A DNA stretch of 64,000 nt from Paenibacillus marchantiae (GCF_028771845.1 NZ_CP118270.1:3596001-3660000); one strand, 5' to 3'. Counted from the stretch's first letter, positions 1 through 9,248 are shown. Notes: generated by a model not told the origin, from the sequence alone. Numbers and translations are program-made.

Positions 1-106
1 TCATGCAGTGGATCTGGAAGCAAAAGACATTGCTCGTGAATCACTCCAGATTGCTTCAGAGTTATGCGTATATACCAACAATAATATAATTGTTGAAGAG
101 TTGTAA
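1..106 (+). CDS. hslV: HslV (ClpQ) protease subunit, 3' end only
   Basis: Partial gene entering from the left edge; the reading frame begins at base 2 and ends with TAA at 104-106. The 34 visible residues match the C-terminal helix and tail of HslV, the threonine peptidase that forms a double hexamer and is fed by HslU. The visible part includes [12 protein letters not shown] and ends IIVEEL. The catalytic N-terminal threonine lies outside the window. The next gene is hslU, its ATPase partner, 137 bases downstream, which supports the call. Confidence 0.9.
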   Translation, partial: HAVDLEAKDIARESLQIASELCVYTNNNIIVEEL

Positions 107-243
107 GAAAAGCAATCTCCCGTTATGGGGCATGATGATTAAATCGGCTCCAGTTACTTCGTGGAGATTCTTTGTTCTTGTAGGTAAGTTTATAACGTTC
201 TATCTCATAAACAAGGTTCACATACTGGTAGGAGGGAAGCTAT

Positions 244-1644
244 ATGGATACTCAAGCGTTAACGCCAAGACAAATCGTTGCAGAGCTTGATAAGTACATT
301 GTAGGTCAAAAACAGGCTAAAAAATCGGTAGCGGTCGCCCTTCGCAATCGTTATCGCCGTAGCCTTTTGCCCGAAAATACCCAAGATGATATTGTACCTA
401 AAAATATTCTGATGATTGGACCTACTGGTGTTGGTAAAACAGAGATTGCACGCCGACTGGCTAAGTTGGTAGGAGCTCCATTCGTAAAGGTGGAAGCTAC
501 GAAGTTCACGGAAGTGGGCTATGTTGGCCGTGATGTGGAATCTATGATTCGTGATCTGATTGAAACATCGCTGCGGATGGTCAAGCTGGAACGCACAGAA
601 AAGGTTAAGGACAAAGCGGAAGAGGCTGCCAATGAGCGGATCGTACATATTTTGGCCCCTTCACAATCCAAATCCAAAAATCAGCGGAATCCGTTCGAAA
701 TGATTTTTGGCAATAATGGCAACAACACGCCAGAAACCGATGAGCAGGAACCGGATACGGGAGTAGCTGAACGGCGACGTAAAATCAAATTTGATTTGTT
801 ATCTGGCAAGCTGGAAGATGACGTTATCGAGATTGATGTGGAAGATACCACGCCAAACATGATGGACATGTTCGCTGGTCAAGGAAATGATCAGATGGGG
901 ATGAACATGCAGGAGATGTTTGGTAGTTTATTGCCACGTCGTACCAAAAAACGTAAACTGGCGATTAAGGAAGCTCGTAAAGTATTGATTCAGGAAGAAG
1001 CGGGCAAGTTGATTGATATGGATGATGTTACTCAGGAGTCCATTCGCAGGGCGGAACAGACAGGTATCATATTCATTGACGAAATTGATAAAGTTGCCAG
1101 TCAGGGACGCGGTAGCGGCCCCGATGTATCCCGTGAAGGCGTACAGCGTGACATTCTGCCAATCGTGGAAGGATCTACGGTAATGACGAAGTATGGCCCT
1201 GTCAAAACGGATTATATCCTGTTTATGGCAGCTGGTGCTTTTCACGTAGCCAAACCCTCGGATCTTATTCCAGAGCTCCAGGGGCGTTTCCCGATCCGGG
1301 TGGAACTGAACAGCCTGACGCTTGATGAATTTGTATCAATCCTTACGGAACCTAAAAATGCGTTAACCAAGCAGTATGTGGATTTGCTGCGTACAGAGAA
1401 TATTGAGATTGAATTCTCGGATGATGCCATTCGTGAGATTGCCAAGCTGGCTGAGAACGTGAATCAGAATACGGAAAATATCGGTGCACGGCGTTTGCAT
1501 ACTATTCTGGAGAAACTTCTTGAGGATCTGTCTTTTGAAGCGCCAGAACTTACGCTGGAGCGTATGGTAATCACTCCGGAATATGTACGTGAGAAATTGA
1601 ATGACATTGCACTTGATCGTGATTTAAGTCAATATATCTTGTAA
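244..1644 (+). CDS. hslU: ATP-dependent protease ATPase subunit HslU (ClpY)
   Basis: AAA+ unfoldase that recognises, unfolds and threads substrates into the HslV proteolytic chamber in the cytoplasm. At 466 residues it has full family length. The Walker A motif GPTGVGKT lies at residues 59-66, and the pore motif GYVGRDVE follows shortly after it. A charged, methionine-rich I-domain fills about residues 110-240. Walker B FIDEIDK is near residue 276. The C-terminus LSQYIL is the short tail that docks into HslV. ATG at 244 has an AGGAGGG ribosome site at 230-236. It closes the hslVU pair; the following 1 kb is non-coding. Confidence 0.97.
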   Translation: MDTQALTPRQIVAELDKYIVGQKQAKKSVAVALRNRYRRSLLPENTQDDIVPKNILMIGPTGVGKTEIARRLAKLVGAPFVKVEATKFTEVGYVGRDVESMIRDLIETSLRMVKLERTEKVKDKAEEAANERIVHILAPSQSKSKNQRNPFEMIFGNNGNNTPETDEQEPDTGVAERRRKIKFDLLSGKLEDDVIEIDVEDTTPNMMDMFAGQGNDQMGMNMQEMFGSLLPRRTKKRKLAIKEARKVLIQEEAGKLIDMDDVTQESIRRAEQTGIIFIDEIDKVASQGRGSGPDVSREGVQRDILPIVEGSTVMTKYGPVKTDYILFMAAGAFHVAKPSDLIPELQGRFPIRVELNSLTLDEFVSILTEPKNALTKQYVDLLRTENIEIEFSDDAIREIAKLAENVNQNTENIGARRLHTILEKLLEDLSFEAPELTLERMVITPEYVREKLNDIALDRDLSQYIL

Positions 1645-1689
1645 CACAGGTGTAGAGCTCTGTTCATGGTGTGATTGTAGGTTGAATGA

Positions 1690-1800
1690 CGGTATACAAT
1701 GGATGAATAAAGATCAAACAACTACACGGAAATAGGATATTTGGTCCTGGTTCTGACTGTAGAAGACTTTATTCGATCCAGATGTATGCCGTTTATTTTT
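1690..1800 (+). repeat. Large imperfect inverted repeat downstream of hslU
   Basis: The arm at 1690-1712 is complementary to 1767-1791, with only one G-U pair and two small bulges. Inside it, CTACA at 1722-1726 pairs with TGTAG at 1758-1762, and AGGA at 1734-1737 pairs with TCCT at 1745-1748. The right arm is followed by a T-rich run (about 1792-1805). As RNA it would be a nested hairpin of about 100 nt. It could be the hslVU terminator, a stable 3' UTR, or the remains of a small inverted-repeat element. Confidence 0.6.
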
Positions 1801-2419
1801 GTTTTATCCTAATATAATGCCGTATTGTAACCGATAAAAAAGATGGAGTTGTATAAGATGGAAGATAATCTAGGACTTGTGCCGCAGAGAAAATGTAATT
1901 AAACCCTAAAGACGTGCTTACAACACATATTTGATAATTCTATAAATTCCAATAAAAGGATTTTGTTTTTCCAAGTCTGGTTATCGGTTTAATCAGAAGC
2001 TTGATAAAAAATTGCATAAATGCGCAAAAAGTGAATGAGATGGTATTGCGGATGTGACAAAATATTCTTGTGAAATTTAAATAAGCTAGCTCTGTTTAAA
2101 TGTTAAAAAAGTGTTTTAGATATTAAGCTGAAACAAATAATTCGAAATGGATATTTTGTCAATTAGCAATTTCATAGAATAGAAAAGTCTCTAAGGGAAA
2201 TTATAAAAAAGCTTATTATATCGGTAAATTTTTCTAATAGGAGATCGTTTGAAGCTTTTCGATGGATTCCTTGTTTGTATTATTATGATGTACTGAATCG
2301 TATAGAAGCATAGTATAAATTTTAAGAATGTTTAAGAGCTCATATCGAGCACTTAAGCTTATTTTTGTTTTGGGCCCCAACATTTACGAAAAAATTCATA
2401 ATTTGCAGAAAATACACAA

Positions 2420-2456
2420 AAAGCTCTGTCTTTCAGAAAAGATAGGGCTTTTTTCT
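2420..2456 (+). terminator. Intrinsic terminator in the hslU-flgB spacer
   Basis: A 14-bp stem (arms 2420-2433 and about 2437-2451, two G-U pairs, three-base loop CAG) runs straight into a T-rich tail. It is oriented to stop rightward transcription, yet no gene lies in the 770 bases before it. It may end read-through from hslU or a short untranslated transcript. Confidence 0.75.
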
Positions 2457-2633
2457 TATTGTAATATATCCCAATCTCGAAGAAACTTATGTTATACGAC
2501 AACATCAGAGTTAATTCTACTTAAGTCCTAGAAAACCGTGTAAAAGCGAATGTTTTTTGTCGAAAAAACATAAGCATCCTGACGGAAAAAGATTGAATCT
2601 ATTTCCATAATTTCTAAAGAGAGGAGGGCGATT

Positions 2634-3041
2634 ATGAATCTTTTGAATGATATTAGTTTTCAAAGGTTACAAGGTGCACTCGATGCCTCCAACATTAGAC
2701 AACGAACGATTGCTGACAATATTGCGAATGCGGACACCCCGTATTTCAAGCGTTCGGACGTTGCTTTTGAAGAAATGCTACAAGAACAAATGAATGGAGA
2801 CATGCCTGTTCTTAAAGGGAAAGTAACGGATTCAAGGCATTTTGTCATAGGTCCTTCCTCTTCCATACCTACACCAGTAGTTAATATGGACCAGTCAACA
2901 TCCATGAATAACAACCAGAACAACGTCGATGTAGACAAAGAAATGAGTCTTCTGGCGGAGAACCAGCTGCGTTACAACGCTTATATTCAGCAAGTGAATG
3001 AACAGATCAAAATGATGCGTGTTGGAGTCGAAGGGAGATAA
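2634..3041 (+). CDS. flgB: Flagellar basal-body rod protein FlgB
   Basis: Proximal rod subunit, exported by the flagellar type III system and assembled on the MS ring with FlgC and FliE. The 135 residues are normal length. The conserved N-terminal rod motif is visible as RQRTIADNIANADTPYFKR (about residues 22-40). The C-terminal heptad segment (LLAENQLRYNAYIQ) is the pairing helix typical of axial proteins. ATG at 2634 has GAGGAGGG at 2621-2628. It is the first gene of the fla/che operon; flgC follows after 5 bases. Confidence 0.96.
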   Translation: MNLLNDISFQRLQGALDASNIRQRTIADNIANADTPYFKRSDVAFEEMLQEQMNGDMPVLKGKVTDSRHFVIGPSSSIPTPVVNMDQSTSMNNNQNNVDVDKEMSLLAENQLRYNAYIQQVNEQIKMMRVGVEGR

Positions 3042-3046
3042 CTTAG

Positions 3047-3499
3047 GTGAATATCAGTAACAGTTTCAGTATTAGTGCATCGGCTCTAACAGCTCAGCGT
3101 TTGCGAATGGACGTCATATCTTCCAACATTGCCAACGCGGAGACGACGCGCGCGAGTGTAACCAACGGCGAGGCAGTTCCTTACAAGCGCAAGATGGTTG
3201 TGCTTGAACCCAACAAAACTTCTTTCAACAGCTTGCTTCAAAATCAGATGAAAAGCAGTGGGTCTGGAGAGGGAGTTAGAGTATCGGAGATTCGTGAAGA
3301 TCAGTCACCTCTGAAACCGGTCTACGACCCTACACATCCGGATGCCAACGCTGAGGGGTATGTGTACATGCCTAACGTGGATATCGCGAAAGAAATGGTG
3401 GACATGATCTCGGCTTCACGCTCATATGAAGCAAACGTCACAGCTTTGAACTCAACCAAAGCAATGATATCCAAAGCACTGGAGATTGGAAGAGCCTAG
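3047..3499 (+). CDS. flgC: Flagellar basal-body rod protein FlgC
   Basis: Second proximal-rod subunit, 150 residues. It has the family N-terminus (ALTAQRLRMDVISSNIANAE, about residues 13-32) and a C-terminal helix with VDMISASRSYEANVTALN that packs in the rod. The start is GTG at 3047, eight bases after the AAGGGAGA ribosome site that overlaps the end of flgB, so translation is probably coupled. It is followed by fliE after 65 bases. Confidence 0.96.
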   Translation: MNISNSFSISASALTAQRLRMDVISSNIANAETTRASVTNGEAVPYKRKMVVLEPNKTSFNSLLQNQMKSSGSGEGVRVSEIREDQSPLKPVYDPTHPDANAEGYVYMPNVDIAKEMVDMISASRSYEANVTALNSTKAMISKALEIGRA

Positions 3500-3564
3500 T
3501 TAACGGCTTAAAGGTGGAAAAATTCCATAAAACCTAAGAACAGAAATGAAAGGGAGGGACATTA

Positions 3565-3876
3565 ATGATTCAGAACAACATGTTTAGCACACAGGGGATT
3601 CAACCGCTTCAGATGCAAAGTACGGCACAAAGTAAACCATCTACGCCAGCCGAAACCATTCAGAGCTTCGGTACATACCTACAGGATGCGCTAGGGTCTG
3701 TAGCTGCACAGGAGACCCAAGCACATGAAATGTCAAACCAATTCCTGGTTGGAAAAGTGAACGTTGATCAGGTGATGATCGCTTCTGAACAGGCCCTGCT
3801 GAGTCTTCAACTTACGACTCAAGTCCGAAACAAAGTAGTCGAAGCATATCAGGAGATTATGCGTACGCAATTGTAA
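3565..3876 (+). CDS. fliE: Flagellar hook-basal body protein FliE
   Basis: Small axial protein (103 residues) that joins the MS ring or export gate to the rod. The N-terminal third is low complexity (S/T/Q-rich). The C-terminal helices (AHEMSNQFLVGKVNVDQVMI and the QVRNKVVEAYQEIMRTQL end) are the conserved FliE core. ATG at 3565 has GGGAGG at 3552-3557. It lies between flgC and fliF as in B. subtilis. The 137 bases after it carry a small hairpin (AGCAGC 3921-3926 / GCTGCT 3933-3938) without a T run. Confidence 0.95.
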   Translation: MIQNNMFSTQGIQPLQMQSTAQSKPSTPAETIQSFGTYLQDALGSVAAQETQAHEMSNQFLVGKVNVDQVMIASEQALLSLQLTTQVRNKVVEAYQEIMRTQL

Positions 3877-4013
3877 ATTGGCTTAAATGCGCTTCGACAA
3901 CAGCGCTGATTACTACAACAAGCAGCTGCGATGCTGCTCCTGACCGTTAAACTTTAGAACCTATAGAGATTGCGGAGGGACAGACCAAGCAAAGTTTCGG
4001 ATGGGGTGACAGA

Positions 4014-5597
4014 GTGAATGAGAGAATTGCCCAATACAGGGATAAAGCATCCCAGTATTGGAATAGTTTTAGCAAAAAGCAAAAAGTATTATTTATTTCC
4101 ACCTTCCTGTTTTTAATTTTGGCTGCAGTTGTACTAACCATGCAATTGTCAAAGACGGAATATGAAGTTGCTTTCACGGATTTGAATGCAAGTGACTCTG
4201 CAGGCGTCATTAGTTATCTTGATTCCTCCAGTATTCCATACAAATTAAGTGCAGACGGTAAGACCATATCTGTACCGAGCACGGATGTTGCTATTGCAAA
4301 AGTGAATATCGGATCACAAGGAATTATTCAGAATGGTTCATTAGGATATAAGTCATTTGAGGAGTCATCATCTCCAATCGGGATGACGGATAAAGAGTTC
4401 GATGTGAAGTATAACAACGCATTGAACGGAGAAGTGGAGCAGTTGCTTCAACGGATGCAAGGCATACAGGATGCTAAAGTACTGGTCAATATGCCAAAAG
4501 ATAATATCTTTGCTGGCCTAGAAGAGCAGGATAAAGCATCAGCATCAGTGGCCCTGCAGTTTAAACCGGGTTATCACCCCAATCAGGCTGCGGTAGATGG
4601 ATATTTTAATTTGGTCAAAACAGCCATTCCCAATCTACCTATAGAAAACATAACGATTACGAACACGGATGAAGCGGAACTGATTCCTACGGCCCGAGGT
4701 GGTAGCGGGGGATTATCTTCTGAAGTCCAAGAAAACATGGCGTTACAGAAGAAATTCGAAAATGATGTTCGCAATAATGTGAAACAATTTCTTTCGCAGA
4801 TTGTGGGTGACGAGAACGTCAATGTTCTGGTTGCTTCCAAGCTTAATTTTGACAAGGAAACGCGGAAAGAAAACCTGGTCACACCAGTCGATGTAGATAA
4901 TATGAAAGGCATCGAGATTAGTGTGCAAGAGATTCAAAAGAGTTACACTGGGGCAAGCAATCCAACAGGCGGTGTTGCTGGCACAGGTCAAGAGGAAGTT
5001 CCGGGTTATCCATCATCGGATGCATCAGGCAACTCAACCTCGGAGGAAACATCCAGCACCAAAAACTACGATGTCAACCGAATTGTTAAAGATATCGTTT
5101 CCAGTCCATACACTGTAAAAGATTTAACCATTAACGTCGCGGTTGAACCACCGGCAGGACAAACAGAAATACAAGCACCGGTTCAGGATGCAATTGAAAA
5201 TATCTTGGTTAACATTGTTCGTGCATCATTGGCGGACTCAGGCACTGTAATAAGTGACGCAGACTTGGCCAAAAAAGTTTCGGTAATGTCTCAAGGTTTC
5301 CAGACTGCTGCGGCAACAAATACAGGCTTCAAGCTTTCCACCGGAATGATGTGGGGCATAGGAGCACTGGTGGCAGCATTGATTGCAACGGTTGTTATTT
5401 TGTTAGTGCGCCGTCGTCGCAAACAAAACGAAATAGAAGAAGAGGACATTCCTCTTCCAGTAGCAACAGAGTTTCCGTCCATTACGTTGGACAGTGTAAC
5501 GAACGAAAGTCAAGTGCGCAAACAATTGGAGAGTTTGGCAAAGAAAAAGCCAGACGAATTCGTCAATCTGCTGCGTACGTGGCTGGCTGACGAATAG
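4014..5597 (+). CDS. fliF: Flagellar MS-ring protein FliF
   Basis: Forms the MS ring in the cytoplasmic membrane that houses the export gate and carries the C ring. At 527 residues it is the usual length. One membrane helix spans about residues 25-45 and a second about 445-465. Between them are the YscJ/FliF ring-building domains and a Ser/Thr/Gly-rich segment (about 315-345). The acidic cytoplasmic C-terminus binds FliG. Start GTG at 4014 follows GGGGTG at 4003-4008. An ATG at 4018 is out of frame. fliG follows closely. Confidence 0.97.
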   Translation: MNERIAQYRDKASQYWNSFSKKQKVLFISTFLFLILAAVVLTMQLSKTEYEVAFTDLNASDSAGVISYLDSSSIPYKLSADGKTISVPSTDVAIAKVNIGSQGIIQNGSLGYKSFEESSSPIGMTDKEFDVKYNNALNGEVEQLLQRMQGIQDAKVLVNMPKDNIFAGLEEQDKASASVALQFKPGYHPNQAAVDGYFNLVKTAIPNLPIENITITNTDEAELIPTARGGSGGLSSEVQENMALQKKFENDVRNNVKQFLSQIVGDENVNVLVASKLNFDKETRKENLVTPVDVDNMKGIEISVQEIQKSYTGASNPTGGVAGTGQEEVPGYPSSDASGNSTSEETSSTKNYDVNRIVKDIVSSPYTVKDLTINVAVEPPAGQTEIQAPVQDAIENILVNIVRASLADSGTVISDADLAKKVSVMSQGFQTAAATNTGFKLSTGMMWGIGALVAALIATVVILLVRRRRKQNEIEEEDIPLPVATEFPSITLDSVTNESQVRKQLESLAKKKPDEFVNLLRTWLADE

Positions 5598-5608
5598 AGG
5601 TGAACGCA

Positions 5609-6625
5609 TTGGCGAAGGCAAGCAGTCAAGGTCTGACTGGAAGACAAAAAGCAGCAATTTTGTTGATTACATTAGGTCCGGAAGTATCCGCGCAAATCTT
5701 CAAACATTTGCGGGACGAGGAAATCGAACAACTGACGTTGGAAATTGCCAATGTTCGCAAAGTGGATGCTTCTGAAAAAGATATGATTATGTCTGAGTTT
5801 CACCAGATCTGTTTGGCACAGGAATATATCTCACAGGGCGGTATTACGTACGCGAGAGAAATTCTGGAGAAAGCACTCGGGTCGCAAAAAGCACTTGAAG
5901 TTATTAACCGTTTGACGGCTACGCTGCAAGTTAGACCCTTTGACTTTGCGCGTAAGGCGGATCCGAACCAAATATTGAACTTCATTCAGAACGAAAGTCC
6001 GCAAACGATTGCTCTGGTATTATCGTATCTGCAATTTGAGCAGGCAGCAGCAATCTTGTCCTCGTTACCACAAGAGAAGCAAGCCGATGTAGCACGCAGA
6101 GTTGCTGTTATGGACAGTACGTCTCCAGAAGTCATTTCTCAAGTGGAACGGGTGCTCGAACAGAAATTATCTTCTACTGTTACGCAGGATTATACAAATG
6201 CGGGTGGTATCGAATCCATCGTTCAGATTTTGAACGGCGTCGACCGTGGTACGGAACGTACTATTCTCGACTCGTTGGAAATTCAAGATCCGGAACTTGC
6301 AGAAGAAATCAAAAAACGCATGTTTGTATTCGAAGATATCGTCAATGTGGACGATCGTTCGATCCAGCGTATTATCCGGGATATCGACAACGCAGATTTG
6401 CAGTTGGCACTCAAAGTGGCAAGCGAAGAAGTACGGGATGCTATATTCCGAAATATGTCGAAACGGATGTCCGAGACGTTCAAGGAAGAAATGGAATTCA
6501 TGGGACCGGTTCGGTTGCGTGATGTTGAGGAAGCTCAGACCCGTATCGTAGGAACGATCCGTAGATTGGAAGAAGCTGGTGAGATCATTATCGCTCGCGG
6601 TGGAGGAGATGATATCATTGTCTAA
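5609..6625 (+). CDS. fliG: Flagellar motor switch protein FliG
   Basis: C-ring component that contacts the stator and generates torque. The start is probably TTG at 5609. It lies five to six bases after GAGGTG (5597-5602) and gives the expected MAKASSQGLTGRQKAAILL N-terminus. An in-frame GTG at 5600 has no good ribosome site. The 338 residues contain the N, middle and C armadillo-like domains; the charged torque helix lies near the C-terminus (SIQRIIRDIDNADLQLALK). The stop overlaps fliH by 8 bases. Confidence 0.96.
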   Translation: MAKASSQGLTGRQKAAILLITLGPEVSAQIFKHLRDEEIEQLTLEIANVRKVDASEKDMIMSEFHQICLAQEYISQGGITYAREILEKALGSQKALEVINRLTATLQVRPFDFARKADPNQILNFIQNESPQTIALVLSYLQFEQAAAILSSLPQEKQADVARRVAVMDSTSPEVISQVERVLEQKLSSTVTQDYTNAGGIESIVQILNGVDRGTERTILDSLEIQDPELAEEIKKRMFVFEDIVNVDDRSIQRIIRDIDNADLQLALKVASEEVRDAIFRNMSKRMSETFKEEMEFMGPVRLRDVEEAQTRIVGTIRRLEEAGEIIIARGGGDDIIV

Positions 6626-7478
6626 TTTGATTAAATCTTTCCAGTATGTACCGGTTGATGACCGCAAACGACTCGAAAATCATCATCATTATGGTGGACT
6701 GGAGTATGATGCGGAGTTAGATGGTGAACGTGCTGAAGGTTCTGAAGCTGAGATGCTTCAGGCACGCGTGGACGAAGAAACACAACGTCTTACCGCGGAG
6801 ATGCTGGAGGATGCCAAGGAGTTTGCAGAAAAGCAGGTACGTGATGCTTCGGAGGAAGCGGAGCGATTGCTTCAAGAAGCCCGTGAACAGATAGATAGCT
6901 GGTGGCAGGAGCAGCGTCAGCAGGATGAACATCTGACTGAAGCGCTTCGTTCACAAGGTTTCCAGCAGGGTTTTGAAGAAGGCAAAGTACAGGCTGAACT
7001 GGATCTCCAGGTGAAGATCGAAGAGATGATGAAGGAAGCACGCGGGGTGCTTGAAGAAGCTTACGTTGCCAAAGATCAGATTATTCAGGAAGCAGAGCCT
7101 TTCCTTGTGGATCTCGCCTGTGGTATCGCTGAGAAGGTGATTGACAAACAACTTTCGGTTGAACCAGAACACACGCTTGAACTAATTCGTCAGAGTTTGT
7201 CTCGCAAACGTGAACAGGGGATGATCACCTTATGTGTGGCACCTGATCAATTTACTTTTGTGCAGGCTGCACGTGAAGAGTTGGCTATGGCAATTGACTC
7301 TCAGGCAGAATTGCAGATTTTGCCTGATGCTACGGTAAAAGATAAGGGTTGTGTTATACGGTCGTCGTTTGGAAGCGTAGATGCCAGAATTGATACCCAG
7401 CTCGCTGAAATTAAAAAAGAACTGATCCGCATAGCACTTGAGGATGAGGGGCGAAAAAATCAACATGAAGATTCTTAG
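6618..7478 (+). CDS. fliH: Flagellar export apparatus protein FliH
   Basis: Negative regulator and stator-like partner of the export ATPase FliI. The start is taken as TTG at 6618, nine bases after GGAGGAG (6602-6608), giving MSNLIKSFQY; an ATG at 6579 in the same frame lies inside fliG. The 286 residues include a long glutamate/glutamine-rich coiled coil (about 45-130) and the FliH/V-ATPase-E C-terminal domain (about 140-280). The end overlaps fliI by 14 bases. Confidence 0.93.
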   Translation: MSNLIKSFQYVPVDDRKRLENHHHYGGLEYDAELDGERAEGSEAEMLQARVDEETQRLTAEMLEDAKEFAEKQVRDASEEAERLLQEAREQIDSWWQEQRQQDEHLTEALRSQGFQQGFEEGKVQAELDLQVKIEEMMKEARGVLEEAYVAKDQIIQEAEPFLVDLACGIAEKVIDKQLSVEPEHTLELIRQSLSRKREQGMITLCVAPDQFTFVQAAREELAMAIDSQAELQILPDATVKDKGCVIRSSFGSVDARIDTQLAEIKKELIRIALEDEGRKNQHEDS

Positions 7479-8784
7479 CTCACAGCGATACATGGAACAT
7501 CTTAAGCAATTTGATCCCGTTCGCATTAACGGTAAGGTCACTCAGGTCATTGGTCTTATGGTTGAGTCGGAAGGTCCGGATGCCAGCATTGGTGATGTAT
7601 GTTACATCTACCCTGGAAAATCTGCCAAGCCACTTCAGGCAGAGGTTGTCGGGTTTCGGGATAACAAAGTTTTGCTCATGCCACTTGGTGAACTTCAATC
7701 CATTGGTCCTGGGTGTGATGTGGTCGGAACGGGTAAACCACTTGGGGTTCAGGTTGGATCAGAATTGCTTGGTAAAGTGTTAGATGGATTGGGACAACCT
7801 TTGGACGGTTCCTTGTTACCCTCCAGAATGCCGATGTACTCCACATCCAATACGCCAGTGAATCCGATGGACCGACCACGGGTACTCGAAACGATGAGTG
7901 TAGGTGTGAGAGCCATTGACGGTCTGTTGACGGTTGGCAAAGGACAGAGGGTCGGCATATTTGCCGGATCAGGTGTTGGTAAAAGTACGCTTATGGGTAT
8001 GATCGCCCGCAATACAGCAGCAGACGTCAATGTAATTGCTTTGGTAGGCGAGCGGGGCCGTGAGGTTCGTGACTTTATTGAACGGGATCTGGGTCCGGAA
8101 GGACTGGAACGATCTGTCGTTATTGTCGCTACCTCTGATCAACCTGCTCTGATTCGAATCAAGGGCGCGGTCATCGCAACTACGATTGCGGAGTATTTCA
8201 GAGACAGAGGCATGAATGTCATGTTGATGATGGACTCCGTTACACGTTATGCCATGGCACAGAGGGAAGTGGGACTTGCCGTGGGAGAACCTCCTGCAAT
8301 GAGAGGATACACTCCTTCTGTTTTTGCGAGTTTACCCAAGTTGCTTGAGCGAGCGGGGACTGGACCCACAGGTTCGATTACTGCTTTTTACACCGTCCTT
8401 GTCGACGGGGATGATATGAACGAACCGATTGCAGATGCGGTGAGAGGTATTTTGGATGGTCATATTGTACTGAATCGGTCCATCGCAAACAAAGGTCATT
8501 TCCCTGCCATTGATGTGCTTGCGAGCATTAGTCGGGTTATGAAGGATATTGCTCCTGAAGAGCAGCTGGAAGCCGTTAATAATATGAAGAGACTGATGGC
8601 TGTGTACAAGGAATCAGAGGATTTAATTAACATTGGGGCTTATCAAAGAGGTTCAAATGCTGCCATTGATGAATCGATAGACCAGATTGATAGCATCTGG
8701 AATTTTACAAGGCAGAAAGTCGATGAAAAAGTAACGCTGAGTGAAGTGCAGGAACGTTTGATTCTTGAATTTGCAAGGAGATGA
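7465..8784 (+). CDS. fliI: Flagellum-specific ATPase FliI
   Basis: F1-beta-like ATPase that energises type III export of flagellar subunits. The P-loop GSGVGKST is near residue 171; the Walker B region MLMMDSVTRYAMAQ and the family signature PPAMRGYTPSVFASLPKL follow. The chosen ATG at 7465 gives 439 residues and the usual N-terminus MKILSSQRYMEH, with a distant ribosome site (GAGGGG at 7445-7450). An in-frame ATG at 7444 and TTG at 7438 are alternatives. It overlaps fliH. Confidence 0.96.
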   Translation: MKILSSQRYMEHLKQFDPVRINGKVTQVIGLMVESEGPDASIGDVCYIYPGKSAKPLQAEVVGFRDNKVLLMPLGELQSIGPGCDVVGTGKPLGVQVGSELLGKVLDGLGQPLDGSLLPSRMPMYSTSNTPVNPMDRPRVLETMSVGVRAIDGLLTVGKGQRVGIFAGSGVGKSTLMGMIARNTAADVNVIALVGERGREVRDFIERDLGPEGLERSVVIVATSDQPALIRIKGAVIATTIAEYFRDRGMNVMLMMDSVTRYAMAQREVGLAVGEPPAMRGYTPSVFASLPKLLERAGTGPTGSITAFYTVLVDGDDMNEPIADAVRGILDGHIVLNRSIANKGHFPAIDVLASISRVMKDIAPEEQLEAVNNMKRLMAVYKESEDLINIGAYQRGSNAAIDESIDQIDSIWNFTRQKVDEKVTLSEVQERLILEFARR

Positions 8785-8795
8785 ATGGGTAAACG

Positions 8796-9248
8796 ATGAA
8801 ATTTCGATATCATTTCCAGAAGGTTGTTGACCTGAAAAGCAATGAAAAAACGCAAGCGGAGTGGATGTTATCCACAGCGATCGGGAAACTTCAGACTGAG
8901 GAAGAGCATCTTTTACAACTATTGAATGATAAAAAGGAACTGATTGATGTCATTCAATCCACTACGGAAAGTACGGCTTCCGTATCCAGCTTGCAGGAGA
9001 TGCAGCGTTATGTCCATCACCTTGACGAGTGCATTTCACGCAAAAGTAGTGATGTCAGACATGCTGAGGTCAATGTGCAACGGAATCAGACGTTTCTGAA
9101 CGGCAAAATGATGGACGAAAAAGTATGGCTTGGGGCGAGAGACAAGGCCAAAATCAAATTTCAGCAGGAGATGCTCCTCCGGGAACAGAACGATCTGGAC
9201 GAGATGGCTACTGTACGCTTCGCTGCCAAAGCCGGACGCGCGAATTGA
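8796..9248 (+). CDS. fliJ: Flagellar export chaperone FliJ
   Basis: 150-residue, largely helical coiled-coil protein with the FliJ N-terminus (MKFRYHFQKVVDLK). It acts as the stalk linking the FliI hexamer to FlhA and as an escort for export chaperones. The ribosome site AAGGAGATGA overlaps the end of fliI. No cysteines, and few small or aromatic residues after residue 20, as expected for an antiparallel coiled coil. The next gene is the YlxF/MotE-like gene after 42 bases. Confidence 0.92.
   Translation: MKFRYHFQKVVDLKSNEKTQAEWMLSTAIGKLQTEEEHLLQLLNDKKELIDVIQSTTESTASVSSLQEMQRYVHHLDECISRKSSDVRHAEVNVQRNQTFLNGKMMDEKVWLGARDKAKIKFQQEMLLREQNDLDEMATVRFAAKAGRAN

Larger units (their letters stand above)
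1645..2633 (+). other. AT-rich spacer between hslU and flgB; no gene identified
   Basis: No reading frame here combines a ribosome site, reasonable length and recognisable protein. In B. subtilis codY occupies this place; no CodY-like sequence can be read in any frame. The left part holds a long imperfect inverted repeat (1690-1800). The middle (about 1905-2400) is very AT-rich with stop codons in every frame. The right part carries an intrinsic terminator (2420-2456) and then the leader of the flagellar operon. A weak SigD-like pattern, TAAA at 2541-2544 and GTCGAAAA at 2559-2566, precedes flgB but is not a confident promoter. Confidence 0.75.

Noticed and set aside
90..290. 66-codon frame between hslV and hslU
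   Set aside because: It overlaps the end of hslV and the start of hslU in another frame and has no ribosome site.
259..648. Long minus-strand frames opposite hslU, and similar ones opposite tsf, rpsB, infB and pnp
   Set aside because: They are shadows of well-supported genes on the + strand, with compositions typical of antisense translation.
1858..1902. 14-codon frame after a TATAAT-like site in the hslU-flgB spacer
   Set aside because: Too short, weak ribosome site, poor -35 and no resemblance to CodY or any known peptide.
2328..2531. 67-codon frame running across the orphan terminator
   Set aside because: It spans the intrinsic terminator, has no ribosome site and has AT-rich random composition.
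3921..3938. Hairpin between fliE and fliF as a terminator
   Set aside because: A six-base-pair stem without a T run, inside an operon; not enough to stop transcription.
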